From assembly GCA_020431705.1 (NCBI GenBank), contig JAGQHQ010000003.1, positions 43,420-107,419 on the forward strand: a stretch of DNA of 64,000 nt. Direction: 5' to 3'. Source of the stretch: Candidatus Dependentiae bacterium (GTDB taxonomy: Bacteria > Babelota > Babeliae > Babelales > Vermiphilaceae). The translations under genes were made by a program, and so were the position numbers. The notes below the pieces were generated by a model, which was not told the DNA's origin, made no database searches, and was given only the letters and a program-made list of their open reading frames with translations. Numbering within the stretch: position 1 is the first letter of the stretch; each line of letters opens with the position of its first letter. Shown piece after piece: positions 29,803-40,294 of the stretch.

Positions 29803-32800
29803 TCTCCTTGCTACTCTTGAACAAGTCCACTTGCAATCCTAAACTTTGCAATTCTTTAACTAATACATTAAACGATTCTGGTAAACCTGGTTCTGGAACT
29901 TGCTCACCACGTACGATTGCTTCGTACACTTTATGACGCCCACTCACGTCATCTGACTTATAGGTAAGCATTTCTTGTAAAGCATACGCTGCACCGTGAG
30001 CCTCAAGCGCCCACACTTCCATTTCACCTAAACGCTGGCCACCTTTTTGAGCTTTACCACCTAATGGTTGCTGCGTAACAAGTGAATAAGGACCAACTGA
30101 ACGTGCATGAAGTTTATCATCCACCATGTGGTTCAACTTCATGATATAAATCGATCCAACAGTAACTGGTTGTTCAAAATAATTTCCAGTTCTACCATCA
30201 CGAAGCTTAAATGCACCACTAATCGGAAGTTCAAAACTTTCTAACAATGGCTTAATGTCATCTTTAAAATGTGCGCCATCAAACACTGGAGTTTCAAACG
30301 AAAGTCCTTGTTCTGCAATTTTATGAGCAAGCTCTACAACACCCTCTTGACCATGTTTTTTTTCAAAATGATCTATGAAATTATCTTCATAACATTGCGA
30401 TAAATATTTTTTTGTTGCCTGATAACTTTGATCTTTGAGCAACTCGTTAAGCTTTTGTCCCACTTGATGACCAATAAGTCCAAGTACCGTTTCCAAAATT
30501 TGCCCAACATTCATACGAGAGGGTACACCCAATGGGTTCAGAACAATATCGACAGGTGTTCCATCATACAGATATGGCATATCTTCACGAGGAACAATAG
30601 TAGAAACAAGACCTTTATTACCATGACGGCCAGCAATCTTATCACCAATAGAAACTGAACGCTTCATGGCAATGTATACTTTAACCATTTTGATAACACC
30701 AGAAGGTAATGGATCACCTTTTTTCAATTTAGCAATACGCTCTTCTTTAAGACCAGTTAAAACACGCATCTGATTTTCAAACAATATTTTAATATGCTTA
30801 ATTCGTTCATTATAGTCTTTATCTGTAGTACGCAAATTAGAAACAACTTCAAAAGAAGTGTCTTTCAATAAATTTTTGTCAAAAGTACCTTTTGAAACAA
30901 CATTTTTTGTACCTACAGACGCTGATGGTTTTTGCCCATGCAACTCATCGGCTATTTTTTTTATCATCATTGACTCAAGAAAATTAACATGATCTTGAAA
31001 ATCAGATTCCAATTTATCAATATGCTTTTTAATATCTGCTTTATAACGTCTATCTTTTCTTATTCCAGAACGAGAAAATATTTTTACATCAATAACAGTG
31101 CCTTCCACTCCTGGTGGAACTCGTAACGATGTATCACGAACTTCACGCGATTTTTCACCAAAAATAGCGCGTAACAACTTTTCTTCAGGAGAATATTGAA
31201 TATCACCTTTAAGCGTTACTTTACCAACCAAAATATCACTAGATTTGACTCGTGTTCCAACACGAACAATACCATCCTCATCAAGCCCAGCTAAAACAGC
31301 TTCACTTACATTTGGTATATCACGAGTAATTTCTTCTGGTCCAAGCTTGGTATCTCGCGCCTCGACGATATATTCATCAATATGCACAGAGGCTAATTCG
31401 TCATCCGCAACCAAACGTTTATTAAGAACAATTGCATCCTCGAAATTATAGCCATGCCACGGCATGAAGGCAACCAATAAATTTGCACCTAGAGCCAATT
31501 CACCTTTATCAATTGCAGAACCGTTAGTTAAAATATCACCTGCTTCTACTCTATCTCCACGATTGACAATTGGCGTATGATGAATCCATGTAGCATAACT
31601 TGAGCGCTGAAATTTTCTTAAATAATATGTATCAATACCATTGGTAATCCAATCATCTACCGTTTTAAACTCACCTTCATCACAACAAATAATAATCTTT
31701 TCTGAAGAAACATATTCAACAATACCACTTCGTTTTGCTGTAATTACAACGCCTGCTGCAGCGGCAACAATTTCTCGCTCCATACCAGTACCAACCAATG
31801 GCGCTTGGGTTTTAATAAGAGGAACAGCTTGACGCTGCATATTTGCACCCATGAGAGCACGAGACGCGTCGTCATGCTCTAAAAACGGAATCAATGCGGA
31901 TGAAACAGATACCAATTGCTTAGAAGACAAATCAACATATGAAACTTTTTCGGGCTTAACATATAAATAGTTTCCATCATGACGAGAAAAAACTTTTTGC
32001 TTATCTAATCTGCCATCCTTCACAGAATCTGCTTGAGCAATATACTGATTTGCCTCTTGAAAAGCATCGAGAAAAACAAAGCTATCTTTTACCTTTCCAT
32101 CACTTTCAACTGGACGATAAGCTGTTTCAATAAAACCAAGCTCATTCACCGTAGCGTACGTTGCAAGTGAAGATATTAAACCAATTGTCTGCCCTTCTGG
32201 CGTCTCAATTGGACAAATGCGACCATAATGAGACATGTGCACATCACGAATTTCATATGTAGCACGATCCTTTAAAACACCCCCGGGCCCAAGTGCAGAA
32301 AGACGTCTTTTGTGCGCAATCTCTGCCAAGGGATTCGTTTGGTCCATGAATTGGGATAACTGTCCTAAACCAAAAAATTCTCTCAAAACAGCACTTAAAG
32401 GTTTAACATTAAGAAAGTCTTGAGGCATAAGCGCACCATGCGGCTCTTGCATTCTGAAGCGTTCGCGAATAATTCGCTCAATTCGTAAAAAACCTAAATA
32501 CACTTGATTAGACAACAGTTCACCAACAAGACGCACTCGCCTATTTCCTAAATGATCAATATCATCCAATTCACCTTCACCACGCTCACGTAAATTAACT
32601 AAGTACTTTACCGTCGCAACAATATCATCTTTAGTAAGCACTACCGTGTCTTCTGATATTTCAAGACCAAGCTTTCTATTTACTCTGATACGTCCAACTT
32701 TCGTTAAATCATAAAAACGAGGATTAAAAAATAAATTTTCTAACTGCTCCTTTACTTCTTTGACTGTTGCACTATCACCTGGCCACACTTTAGTATGTAA

Positions 32801-34120
32801 CTCTTTCAGAGCTTCTTGCTCTGAAACACAACGATCTTGCGCAAGAGTCATCGCAATAGTTGGCTGAAAAACATAGCCCGAGGATTGAACAAGATCAAAG
32901 TTGAAGTCTTTAAATTTTTTGAATAAATCATAGTGAGCTTCAGTAAAAATTTGTCCCTGCTCAACAAGCACCTCGCCCGTTTCTGGATCAACAAGATCTT
33001 TTCCAAAAACACGATTTAATAAACTCGACTTACGCAACAAAATTCGATCAATCTTTGCAGACTTTAACTCTCTGATTATATCTTTTGTTAATCGTCTTCC
33101 TAAAAACTTTTTTTCATATTTTTCAGGAAGCATGCCTTTTTCAATTCTACACCCAACAAGCGCATCATCAACTAAGTAGAAAAATTCACTTTTTTGGCAT
33201 TGCACTCGTTCAAAATCATAAAACAATGAAATAATTTCATCACGAGCAAAACCGAGAGCTTGTAAAAACGTAGTAACATACAACTTTTTCTTTTTGTCGA
33301 TTCGTACATACAGATAATCACTACTATCAAACTCAAAATCTAACCAAGAACCTCGCATTGGTATTATTCGAGCAAGATAGTAAGGCCGACCTCGAAAGTC
33401 TTTTACTTTTTTGCTTTGTGAAAAAACAGCGCCAGGCGAACGGTGAAGCTGACTCACAATCACACGATCAATACCATTGATCAAAAACGTACCTAAACTT
33501 CCCAATTTAAATCGACCTTTATCTTCATATAGATCAGCCATAACTGGAATATCTGCAAAAAAGATATCCTGCTCTTTTATGTCATGAATAACACGATCAC
33601 CCTCTTGCCCAGTTTCTGACCAATTAATAAGCTGAATTTTTATCTTCAACGGCATAGAAAATGTCTGTCCATTTAAACGACATTCATCAACAGTCATTGG
33701 CATCTTGACCGTTACACGAGCTAAGCAATTAGAGCAGGATTTATATTTTGCTGTAGGTTTAGTACACTTCGGACAGGCTGCAGATCCATCAAGACGAGAA
33801 CATCCTGTTGCTTTACACGAAGAACAGCTCCATTGATACCTATTTTCAATACCAATCAATTTACCACAAGTACACGTCCAAAGACCTAATTCATAACTAA
33901 CATATCCTAAAGATAATTTACCATTATAATCTATGGGAAAAATATCCTTAAGTACTTTTTCAAGACCAATGTGTTTACGCTCTTCCGGTAAATAATCCAA
34001 CTGTACAAAATCATTAAACGAAGACGATTGGATCTGAATTAAATTGGGAACTGGCACCAGATCTTTTATCTTAGCAAAAGATCTGCGAACAGTACCCTTA
34101 TTTACGTGCAACTTGGACAT
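29789..34120 (-). CDS. rpoB: DNA-directed RNA polymerase beta subunit with cysteine-rich insertion
   Basis: Catalytic partner of RpoC, 1443 residues, about 100 longer than the E. coli form. Core blocks are intact: [11 protein letters not shown] of the rifampicin region, [22 protein letters not shown] and [12 protein letters not shown]. An unusual insert at about residues 81-136 carries nine cysteines in pairs (C83/85, C99/102, C107, C116/119, C129/132), resembling zinc ribbons, inside the N-terminal protrusion after SYELG. Strong GGGAGG ribosome site before the ATG. Confidence 0.97.
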   Translation of the reverse strand: MSKLHVNKGTVRRSFAKIKDLVPVPNLIQIQSSSFNDFVQLDYLPEERKHIGLEKVLKDIFPIDYNGKLSLGYVSYELGLWTCTCGKLIGIENRYQWSCSSCKATGCSRLDGSAACPKCTKPTAKYKSCSNCLARVTVKMPMTVDECRLNGQTFSMPLKIKIQLINWSETGQEGDRVIHDIKEQDIFFADIPVMADLYEDKGRFKLGSLGTFLINGIDRVIVSQLHRSPGAVFSQSKKVKDFRGRPYYLARIIPMRGSWLDFEFDSSDYLYVRIDKKKKLYVTTFLQALGFARDEIISLFYDFERVQCQKSEFFYLVDDALVGCRIEKGMLPEKYEKKFLGRRLTKDIIRELKSAKIDRILLRKSSLLNRVFGKDLVDPETGEVLVEQGQIFTEAHYDLFKKFKDFNFDLVQSSGYVFQPTIAMTLAQDRCVSEQEALKELHTKVWPGDSATVKEVKEQLENLFFNPRFYDLTKVGRIRVNRKLGLEISEDTVVLTKDDIVATVKYLVNLRERGEGELDDIDHLGNRRVRLVGELLSNQVYLGFLRIERIIRERFRMQEPHGALMPQDFLNVKPLSAVLREFFGLGQLSQFMDQTNPLAEIAHKRRLSALGPGGVLKDRATYEIRDVHMSHYGRICPIETPEGQTIGLISSLATYATVNELGFIETAYRPVESDGKVKDSFVFLDAFQEANQYIAQADSVKDGRLDKQKVFSRHDGNYLYVKPEKVSYVDLSSKQLVSVSSALIPFLEHDDASRALMGANMQRQAVPLIKTQAPLVGTGMEREIVAAAAGVVITAKRSGIVEYVSSEKIIICCDEGEFKTVDDWITNGIDTYYLRKFQRSSYATWIHHTPIVNRGDRVEAGDILTNGSAIDKGELALGANLLVAFMPWHGYNFEDAIVLNKRLVADDELASVHIDEYIVEARDTKLGPEEITRDIPNVSEAVLAGLDEDGIVRVGTRVKSSDILVGKVTLKGDIQYSPEEKLLRAIFGEKSREVRDTSLRVPPGVEGTVIDVKIFSRSGIRKDRRYKADIKKHIDKLESDFQDHVNFLESMMIKKIADELHGQKPSASVGTKNVVSKGTFDKNLLKDTSFEVVSNLRTTDKDYNERIKHIKILFENQMRVLTGLKEERIAKLKKGDPLPSGVIKMVKVYIAMKRSVSIGDKIAGRHGNKGLVSTIVPREDMPYLYDGTPVDIVLNPLGVPSRMNVGQILETVLGLIGHQVGQKLNELLKDQSYQATKKYLSQCYEDNFIDHFEKKHGQEGVVELAHKIAEQGLSFETPVFDGAHFKDDIKPLLESFELPISGAFKLRDGRTGNYFEQPVTVGSIYIMKLNHMVDDKLHARSVGPYSLVTQQPLGGKAQKGGQRLGEMEVWALEAHGAAYALQEMLTYKSDDVSGRHKVYEAIVRGEQVPEPGLPESFNVLVKELQSLGLQVDLFKSSKENVSE

Positions 34121-34195
34121 TTAAGTTGCTCCTCCCTTTGTACAAAAATGTGCGAACCTTACCTACGTACTTTTGTGTCTACGCGCTTTGCGTTT

Positions 34196-34585
34196 TTAAG
34201 AAAGTTGAACTTTTGCACCAGCAGCTTCTAATGTTTCTTTCATTTTTTGTGCATCTTCTTTAGATACGCTTTCAGCGATTATTACTGGGGCACTTTCAGC
34301 TTTAGACTTTGCTTCTGTCAAAGCAAGGCCCGGCACAACTTTACGCAATGCTTTTATAACATCAATTTTTTTGTCGCCAGCCTCTTGAAGAGTTACTTTG
34401 TATTCTGATTTTTCTTCTGCTATAGGCGTTGCTTCACTTGCTGGTGCCATCGCCCCCCCTACAGCTGCTATTGGCATCGCCGCAGAAACACCAAATTTAT
34501 CTTCCAATGCTTTAACAAAATCGGAAAGCTCAAGAACTGTCATGCTACCAATGTCTTCAAGTAATTTTTCGAATTTAGATGCCAT
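34196..34585 (-). CDS. rplL: 50S ribosomal protein L7/L12
   Basis: 129 residues with the canonical N-terminal dimerisation helix (SMTVLELSDFVKALEDKFGV), an alanine/glycine hinge and the C-terminal factor-binding domain (EKSEYKVTLQEAG..KIDVIKALRKVVPGL). It recruits translation factors to the ribosome stalk. It follows rplJ by 52 bp and precedes rpoB by 75 bp, where a hairpin-rich spacer may attenuate transcription. Confidence 0.97.
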   Translation of the reverse strand: MASKFEKLLEDIGSMTVLELSDFVKALEDKFGVSAAMPIAAVGGAMAPASEATPIAEEKSEYKVTLQEAGDKKIDVIKALRKVVPGLALTEAKSKAESAPVIIAESVSKEDAQKMKETLEAAGAKVQLS

Positions 34586-34637
34586 AATGATTCCCTATAG
34601 TTTATTTATATTAAAATATCTAAAAACATCGTTACTA

Positions 34638-35153
34638 CTATTTTTTCGCAGCCACTTGCTTAAGCGCCCAAACAAGTCGAGCTGGCATTTGATTAAAAAT
34701 ACTAACTAAGCCAGAAATTGGCGCCTTAATAGTACCACATACCTGCGCCAACAATACCGCACGTGATGGTAAATTTGCAATGCGACCTATTAATTCACTA
34801 TCGAGTAACTGCTCATCTAAACAGGCAACAATAAGCGATAATGCCTCATTTTTTTTGGTAAACTCATGCAGTACTTTTGCAATAACAGGTGGTTCTTCGG
34901 AAGCAAAAACAAAACCAATCTGATTTTTACAATAAGGAATTAGGCCCTGAGCTTCTGGCACTCCTTGCGCTGCAATCTTTGCTAAGCGTGCCTTAGCAAT
35001 GTACAATTTTCCACCATTTTTTCGTAATTGTCCACGCAATGTCTGCATTTGTTTAACTGTAAGTCCCTGATACTCCACAATAAAAGATGCCTTACTTTCT
35101 ACAAAGCCATTTTTGAGGGATTCAATAACGAGTGTTTTTTCTTGACGATTCAT
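34638..35153 (-). CDS. rplJ: 50S ribosomal protein L10
   Basis: 171 residues. It opens with the L10 motif (RQEKTLVIESLKNGFVESKASFIVEYQGLTV) and has the L10 globular core ARLAKIAAQGV and a C-terminal L7/L12-binding helix (RLVWALKQVAAKK). It anchors the stalk to 23S rRNA. Usual rplKAJL gene order. Confidence 0.96.
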   Translation of the reverse strand: MNRQEKTLVIESLKNGFVESKASFIVEYQGLTVKQMQTLRGQLRKNGGKLYIAKARLAKIAAQGVPEAQGLIPYCKNQIGFVFASEEPPVIAKVLHEFTKKNEALSLIVACLDEQLLDSELIGRIANLPSRAVLLAQVCGTIKAPISGLVSIFNQMPARLVWALKQVAAKK

Positions 35154-35174
35154 AAATCTTACCCTTTTGCCACC

Positions 35175-35873
35175 TTACAAACGCACCATATCGTCAGGAT
35201 TAATTAAAACACCAACGCCCATGGTAGAAGAAATAGTAATTTTTCGCAAAAATTTACCTTTTGATGCGGAAGGCTTTGATGCAATTAATGCTTTTGCAAA
35301 GGCCATTAAATTATCCCGCAACATCGCTACATTAAATGATATTTTTCCGAAAGAAAAATGAACTATGCCATTTTTATCATTTCTAAAGAAGGCACGACCT
35401 TTTTTCAAATCAGAAACAATATCAGCAATATCAAACGTCACAGTCCCCAGCTTTTTGTTCGGCAATAAGCCTTTTGGTCCTAATGATTTAGCAAGTTTAC
35501 CTACTTGCCCCATAACATCCGGTGTTGCAACGGTATAATTAAAATCCATCCAGCCAGCATCAATTTTTTCTATTAAGTCTTCAAAACCCACATAATCAGC
35601 ACCGGCTTTTTTCGCTTGATCAGCATAATCACCCCGAGCGAAAACAAGAACCTTAATTTTTTTACCTGTACCGTGTGGTAAAACTACAGATCCACGAACA
35701 GTCTGATCACCCTTAGTCGGATCAATACCAACATTAACATCGATATCAACAGACTCATCAAATTTAACATATGACAATTGTTTAACTTTTTCGAGCGCTT
35801 GATCAATAGAAAATATTTTGTTTTTTTCTACTTTTTCCACTACTTGTTGGTATTTTTTACCACGCGTTTTCAT
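35175..35873 (-). CDS. rplA: 50S ribosomal protein L1
   Basis: 232 residues, the normal length. Contains GTGKKIKVLVFARGDYADQA, AGADYVGFEDLIEKI, LGPKGLLPNKKLGTV and FRNDKNGIVHFSFG. It forms the L1 stalk and in many bacteria represses its own operon by binding the leader mRNA; I did not find an obvious copy of its rRNA target here. Gap of 9 bp to rplK. Confidence 0.97.
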   Translation of the reverse strand: MKTRGKKYQQVVEKVEKNKIFSIDQALEKVKQLSYVKFDESVDIDVNVGIDPTKGDQTVRGSVVLPHGTGKKIKVLVFARGDYADQAKKAGADYVGFEDLIEKIDAGWMDFNYTVATPDVMGQVGKLAKSLGPKGLLPNKKLGTVTFDIADIVSDLKKGRAFFRNDKNGIVHFSFGKISFNVAMLRDNLMAFAKALIASKPSASKGKFLRKITISSTMGVGVLINPDDMVRL

Positions 35874-35882
35874 ACCCGGTCC

Positions 35883-36311
35883 CTACTCGTTATCTAAAAC
35901 ATCAATACCCATACTACGGGCACTACCAGCAACAATTTTTTTTGCTTGCTCAATGTCATGCGCATTTAAATCTGGCATTTTTATTTTAGCAATTTCTTCT
36001 ATGTCTTTCCATGATATAGTGGCTACTTTATCTTCGTGCGGGCGAGAAGAGCCTTTGGAAAGATTTAATTTTTTCTTTATCAATATTGTTGTTGGAGGCT
36101 TCTTCAAAACAAAATCAAATGTTTTATCTTCATAAACTGTCATAAAGACAGGAACAATATCACCCTTGTTATTTGCCGTTTGAGCATTAAACTGTTTGCA
36201 AAAATCCATCATATTGACTTGGTGTTGGCCAAGTATCGCGCCAACCGTTCCTGGATTAGCACTACCACCTTGAATTTGCATTTTCACTTTAGCTTTTATT
36301 TTTTTTGCCAT
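35883..36311 (-). CDS. rplK: 50S ribosomal protein L11
   Basis: 142 residues with the proline-helix GGSANPGTVGAILGQHQVN near the N-terminus and the RNA-binding C-terminal domain (KGSSRPHEDKVATISWKDIEEIAKIKMPDLNA). It binds the GTPase-associated centre of 23S rRNA. Located 25 bp after nusG, the usual order. Confidence 0.97.
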   Translation of the reverse strand: MAKKIKAKVKMQIQGGSANPGTVGAILGQHQVNMMDFCKQFNAQTANNKGDIVPVFMTVYEDKTFDFVLKKPPTTILIKKKLNLSKGSSRPHEDKVATISWKDIEEIAKIKMPDLNAHDIEQAKKIVAGSARSMGIDVLDNE

Positions 36312-36336
36312 GGCTTACAACCTAACCTATGCATAT

Positions 36337-36855
36337 CTATCGTTTTACTTGACTAAACCCCAATTCAACTGGCGTCATTCTACCAAAAATACTCACCATC
36401 ACCGTCAACTTTTCACCCTCTTCATCGATCTTTTCTATGATACCAACAAATCCAGCAAATGGACCCTCATTAATATCAACTTCGCTTCCCACTGAAAATT
36501 CGCTTTCTCTAGGAGCAACAACCACTTCACCCTTTATTTGAGAAAAAATACGATCCACTTCTTTTTGACTCAGTGGAACAGGATTTTTTCCTCCTAAAAA
36601 ACGAGAAACTCGCGGATTCGAAAGCACCAATCGCATTGTTTCGGTTGACAGTTCCATTTCAACAAACAAGTAACCAGGAAACAATTGGGTGTCTTTTTGT
36701 TCTACAGTATCAAACATTTGCTTCATTCTTGCCGAAGGTACGAGCACTTGACCAAAACGATCTTGAAGCTCTTTTTGCTCTATACTTCGCATTAAATCTT
36801 CTTTTACTGACTGCTCAAACCCAGCATATATCTGGGCAACGTACCAGCGCTTCAT
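36337..36855 (-). CDS. nusG: Transcription antitermination factor NusG
   Basis: 172 residues with the NGN domain (RWYVAQIYAGFEQSVKEDL, PGYLFVEMELS) and C-terminal KOW domain (GPFAGFVGIIEKIDEEGEKL). It couples RNA polymerase to ribosomes or Rho. It follows secE by 21 bp. Length and domain order are standard. Confidence 0.97.
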   Translation of the reverse strand: MKRWYVAQIYAGFEQSVKEDLMRSIEQKELQDRFGQVLVPSARMKQMFDTVEQKDTQLFPGYLFVEMELSTETMRLVLSNPRVSRFLGGKNPVPLSQKEVDRIFSQIKGEVVVAPRESEFSVGSEVDINEGPFAGFVGIIEKIDEEGEKLTVMVSIFGRMTPVELGFSQVKR

Positions 36856-36876
36856 GTGCCTATGTTCCGATCATCT

Positions 36877-37077
36877 TTATACAAGACCATACATCTCAAA
36901 CAAATAGCTCGCCAATCGTGACAAACCAAAATCAATAATACCCAAGTAAATTGAAAAAAGAACCAATAGCACAAGCACAACTATTGTTGCACCAACGAAT
37001 TCACTCGTTTTCGGCCAAACAACCTTTAATAATTCACTTTTAACATCATATAAAAACTGTACTACATCTTTCATCAT
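36877..37077 (-). CDS. secE: Preprotein translocase subunit SecE
   Basis: About 66 residues from the tandem ATGs at 37077/37074: MMKDVVQFLYDVKSELLKVVWP is the conserved cytoplasmic SecE segment, followed by one transmembrane helix (GATIVVLVLLVLFSIYLGIIDF). The single helix is the normal short bacterial form. An upstream in-frame GTG at 37098 is rejected because it adds residues unlike SecE. This translocase would export the many signal-peptide proteins in the window. Confidence 0.93.
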   Translation of the reverse strand: MMKDVVQFLYDVKSELLKVVWPKTSEFVGATIVVLVLLVLFSIYLGIIDFGLSRLASYLFEMYGLV

Positions 37078-37102
37078 CAACACCCAACTATTATACACTA
37101 CA

Positions 37103-37179
37103 TGGCAGGCCAGGAGGGACTCGAACCCCCAACCATCAGATTTGGAGTCTGCCGCTCTACCAATTCGAGCTACTGGCCT
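37103..37179 (-). tRNA. tRNA-Trp (CCA)
   Basis: A 77-nt cloverleaf with acceptor AGGCCAG/CTGGCCT, anticodon loop CTCCAAA giving CCA, T loop TTCGAGT, and an encoded CCA end. It sits just upstream of secE, a conserved position in many bacteria. Confidence 0.95.
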
Positions 37180-37185
37180 ACAAAA

Positions 37186-37344
37186 CTACTTAGTCTCCTT
37201 GTGAGCAGTATGCATACGACAGAAGCGACAAAATTTTTTCAAAGCCAATGAGCCAGTTTGACGCTTCTTTGATACCACCTGCGTATAATTACGATTTTTG
37301 CATTGTCCACAAGCCAGATGTGTGGTGACCCGATTTTTTGCCAT
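37186..37344 (-). CDS. rpmG: 50S ribosomal protein L33
   Basis: A short gene of 52 residues starting MAKNRVTTHLACGQCKNRNY and ending in HTAHKETK. Two CxxC pairs (C12/C15 and C39/C42) make this the zinc-binding type of L33. It lies between tRNA-Trp (6 bp away) and tRNA-Thr, the place where many proteobacteria have tuf. The four cysteines and the VVSKKRQT stretch make the assignment secure despite its small size. Confidence 0.95.
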   Translation of the reverse strand: MAKNRVTTHLACGQCKNRNYTQVVSKKRQTGSLALKKFCRFCRMHTAHKETK

Positions 37345-37473
37345 ACACGCCCAATATTTATTTTTTAAAAATAACCAAAACTATAGCTGCCATCTTAAAA
37401 ACAAGCCCAACGTCCCTGCTCAAATGAAATAAAAAGCACGAGGACCACCCCATACAAACCTTTACGCGAAGTA

Positions 37474-37549
37474 TGGAGCCCGCGACCGGACTTGAACCGG
37501 CGACCTCTCCCTTACCAAGGAAGTGCTCTACCAACTGAGCTACGTGGGC
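37474..37549 (-). tRNA. tRNA-Thr (GGT)
   Basis: A 76-nt cloverleaf with anticodon loop TTGGTAA (anticodon GGT) and an encoded CCA. The acceptor stem GCCCACG/CGCGGGC has an A-C mismatch at the fifth pair; all other pairs form. First tRNA upstream of rpmG. Confidence 0.93.
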
Positions 37550-37728
37550 ACATTAGCCTACACAGGTCTAATACAGAGTAAATAAAAAAAGAAAAAATGA
37601 CAAATTATTTCGCATAATCATTTAGATTTTTCCAATACTCTTTAATTTTTGATTTTTTGACAGCATAAAAATGATACAAAATAATTCACTTTACTCTATT
37701 GAACAATAAAGAACCATTTAGCAAAACA

Positions 37729-37803
37729 TGGAGCTGGCGATCGGACTTGAACCGATAACCTGCTGATTACAAATCAGCTGCTCTGCCATTGAGCTACGCC
37801 AGC
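37729..37803 (-). tRNA. tRNA-Thr (TGT)
   Basis: A 75-nt cloverleaf with acceptor GCTGGCG/CGCCAGC, anticodon stem GCTGA/TCAGC, loop TTTGTAA giving TGT, T loop TTCAAGT and an encoded CCA. Confidence 0.95.
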
Positions 37804-37899
37804 ATAATAATAACCAATCACTTGCCCGCTTTCGTTTGCAACTATTTTGAGTTGTTCCCACTATGTAATAATGAAAACCTAATCGTAAAAAACAAAAAC

Positions 37900-37976
37900 T
37901 GGAGCGGGAAACGGGACTCGAACCCGTAACCTACAGCTTGGAAGGCTGTCGCTCTAGCCAATTGAGCTACTCCCGC
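37900..37976 (-). tRNA. tRNA-Gly (TCC)
   Basis: A 77-nt cloverleaf with acceptor GCGGGAG/TTCCCGC (one G-U pair), anticodon stem ACAGC/GCTGT, loop CTTCCAA giving TCC, and an encoded CCA. Confidence 0.95.
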
Positions 37977-38104
37977 ATACAACGTTGCGGGACAAGATAG
38001 CAAAATTACTTTCAATCCGCAACGAGAATTAATTGTTAATTTTGTTTGATCATTATCTCAAGCAGGAATACAATCTAGGCAAAATTACAAAGCAACGAAT
38101 AATC

Positions 38105-38189
<85 letters not shown>

Positions 38190-38231
38190 CTGAATATTTT
38201 TATTTCAATTTTGCGTATCATACACGTGAAT

Positions 38232-38260
38232 ATATTATTGTTTTTTTTATTTAATTTCAA
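38232..38260 (-). promoter_or_regulatory. Candidate promoter of the tRNA/rplKAJL-rpoBC transcription unit
   Basis: Minus strand: TTGAAA at 38255-38260, 17-bp A-rich spacer, TAATAT at 38232-38237, 42 bp before tRNA-Tyr. Spacing and both hexamers are good, and it is the only clear pair between tsaE and the tRNA. Confidence 0.5.
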
Positions 38261-38280
38261 CTTTATTTTTCAGTTTTGTG

Positions 38281-38709
38281 TCAGATAATAAGCTGCAACA
38301 ATCTTCTATCGGTTTTTTGATAGTCAATTTTTACCTTACAATGATCTTTTTTTGCTAGTAGCACATCAATTACCTCAGGCCACTCAATAAATACCCAACT
38401 ATTTGGCATATTCCAGTATTCATCAAAGCCCGAAGCAAGAAAATCTTGCACACTATTGATACGATATAAATCAAAATGATAAAATGTTTGCCGTCGTTCA
38501 TTTTCATACACATTGAGCAAATTAAATGTTGGACTTGTGACCCCTTTTTGAATGCCATATCGCTTAAGTAGCTCCCTAATCAAGGTAGTTTTACCTGAAC
38601 CAAGAGATCCCTCAAATGTGAATAATCTACATGTATCCATGTATCGATACAGGAAATCTACCGCTTTGTCCATTTCATTAAGAGAATATATAAGAGATTG
38701 TTTCTGCAT
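38281..38709 (-). CDS. tsaE: tRNA threonylcarbamoyladenosine biosynthesis ATPase TsaE
   Basis: A 142-residue P-loop protein: FEGSLGSGKTTLIRELL is the Walker A, and TSPTFNLLNVYE and FYHFDLYRI are TsaE signatures. It powers the TsaD complex in t6A modification of ANN-decoding tRNAs, apt next to two tRNA-Thr genes. It starts 4 bp after the upstream NYN gene and is probably co-transcribed with it. Confidence 0.93.
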   Translation of the reverse strand: MQKQSLIYSLNEMDKAVDFLYRYMDTCRLFTFEGSLGSGKTTLIRELLKRYGIQKGVTSPTFNLLNVYENERRQTFYHFDLYRINSVQDFLASGFDEYWNMPNSWVFIEWPEVIDVLLAKKDHCKVKIDYQKTDRRLLQLII

Positions 38710-38713
38710 AAAA

Positions 38714-39295
38714 CTAAAGTTTCTTTAATTTTTTAATGAGCTTACGCTCTTTTTTTGTTAATTTTTTGTTGTCTTTTTCTATATACCCGCCTACTACATC
38801 CTCAAGTTTATATTCGACATACTTACTGCATTCTTGCATAATACGATCAAGCTCTGGTCGTTCTTGATCACTTGTTTTAATTATCAGACCACTCATATCA
38901 AAACAATCACTTGAACTTTTTTCAACTTCATCTTTTATAATACGATAAAAATCTGCCGCATCAAGTGAGGGAATATCCAAGTTATCAGCTACCCTATTAA
39001 GCTCCCTGTCAGAAGAAACAAGTAGTATATCCTGCATTCTATGTTTTTTAAGATACGTTTTTATATAATCATCAGCCGTTTCATGATAGCCAGAATAAAT
39101 GACACAAGTACCATCGCTTCGCTCTTTTGTAGGCCATTCATTTGCTCCACCGTCAAAAACAACAATCAGCTTATGTCGTTTCTTTCGTCCATAAGAAGAC
39201 AGTTCACTTAGAAAGTGTGCTCGCTCATGCTCTGCAATTTCCCTATCATGTATACACTGCTTAAGCACATTATATGCATCAATCACAATAATCAT
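38714..39295 (-). CDS. NYN/YacP-type nuclease-domain protein
   Basis: 193 residues. MIIVIDAYNVL with a following VVFDGG strand, ADDYIKTYL and LLVSSDRELNRVAD are the conserved acidic sites of the YacP/NYN PIN-like ribonuclease family. The C-terminal 20 residues are lysine-rich and may bind RNA. Its place next to tsaE supports a role in RNA metabolism. Catalysis is inferred from the acidic residues. Confidence 0.75.
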   Translation of the reverse strand: MIIVIDAYNVLKQCIHDREIAEHERAHFLSELSSYGRKKRHKLIVVFDGGANEWPTKERSDGTCVIYSGYHETADDYIKTYLKKHRMQDILLVSSDRELNRVADNLDIPSLDAADFYRIIKDEVEKSSSDCFDMSGLIIKTSDQERPELDRIMQECSKYVEYKLEDVVGGYIEKDNKKLTKKERKLIKKLKKL

Positions 39296-39420
39296 TGTTT
39301 TTAGTATTCCATTATTTGTTGAGTATTCCTTTTCTTTATATTTGCAAAAATATATACTATCAAGTATAGGTTAGTCCAAACACTGTTTATTGTTACTCTT
39401 TGTATGTGGGGTATGTACTC

Positions 39421-40269
39421 GTGGCTCAGCTTATTCAAATGCGTCAGCGAATCAAAGCAGTAGAAACAATCAAAAAAATTACTCACGCAATGCGTTTGAT
39501 TTCTATGTCTACCCATACACGATTACGAGGTAAACAAGAGCCCTTAAAAGAATATCAAAATGCAATAAGCACACTTTTTCAAAAAGTAAAAACTGCAACA
39601 CCCGCGTGGAACAGCTCTGTTTTATACCCAGAACAAAAAATATCAGACAAAAACCTTCTTATACTCGTTGGTTCACAAAAAGGACTCTGTGGTAACTTTA
39701 ACTCCGCATTGTTTCGTTTATTTGAACGCACAATTACACCAGAACAATTACCTGAAATGCATATAATTGCCATTGGAAAGAAGGTGGTAAACTTTATAAA
39801 AAAAGGTTCAACCGAAAAAATTGTTGCATTATATCCAGAATTCACTTCTGCTACAATGCCAACTATTGTGCATAGCCTTGTTGACTTGATTATGAGCTCA
39901 ACAGAACCATTCACCTCAGTCACCTTTTTTAGCAATAAATTAAAAACGTTTTTTACACAAAAACCACATGAATCAATCCTTATTCCATTTGAAGCAAAAA
40001 AACAAGAAAAAAAAGCGAATAAACTTGATTTAATGTGGGAACACACGCCACATGAAGTACTTGACATACTTGCATTACAAGCGCTTGAAGTTACCATACA
40101 ACATCTTTTGTTTGAGTCATTATTAGCTGAGCAGGCAGCGCGCTTCATTTCAATGGATAGCTCTACTCGAAATGCTGAAAAAATACTCGAGGAAACAATA
40201 TTATGGTACAATAAATTGCGACAAGCCAAAATTACTCGAGAACTCACCGAGCTAACTGGCAGCTTCTAA
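39421..40269 (+). CDS. atpG: ATP synthase F1 gamma subunit
   Basis: Gamma stalk of F1F0-ATPase, about 282 residues from the GTG at 39421. It opens AQLIQMRQRIKAVETIKKITHAM and ends RNAEKILEETILWYNKLRQAKITRELTEL, the two conserved gamma termini that form the central coiled coil. A TTG seven codons upstream is rejected because gamma normally begins close to this point. No other atp gene is adjacent. Upstream is a divergent gap and downstream is a MazG-like gene. Confidence 0.92.
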   Translation: MAQLIQMRQRIKAVETIKKITHAMRLISMSTHTRLRGKQEPLKEYQNAISTLFQKVKTATPAWNSSVLYPEQKISDKNLLILVGSQKGLCGNFNSALFRLFERTITPEQLPEMHIIAIGKKVVNFIKKGSTEKIVALYPEFTSATMPTIVHSLVDLIMSSTEPFTSVTFFSNKLKTFFTQKPHESILIPFEAKKQEKKANKLDLMWEHTPHEVLDILALQALEVTIQHLLFESLLAEQAARFISMDSSTRNAEKILEETILWYNKLRQAKITRELTELTGSF

Positions 40270-40294
40270 AAATTTTGATATGGAGATTTTTATC

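Noticed and set aside
39579..40247. Minus-strand ORF of 222 codons opposite atpG
   Set aside because: The sense frame is a clear gamma subunit with both conserved termini.
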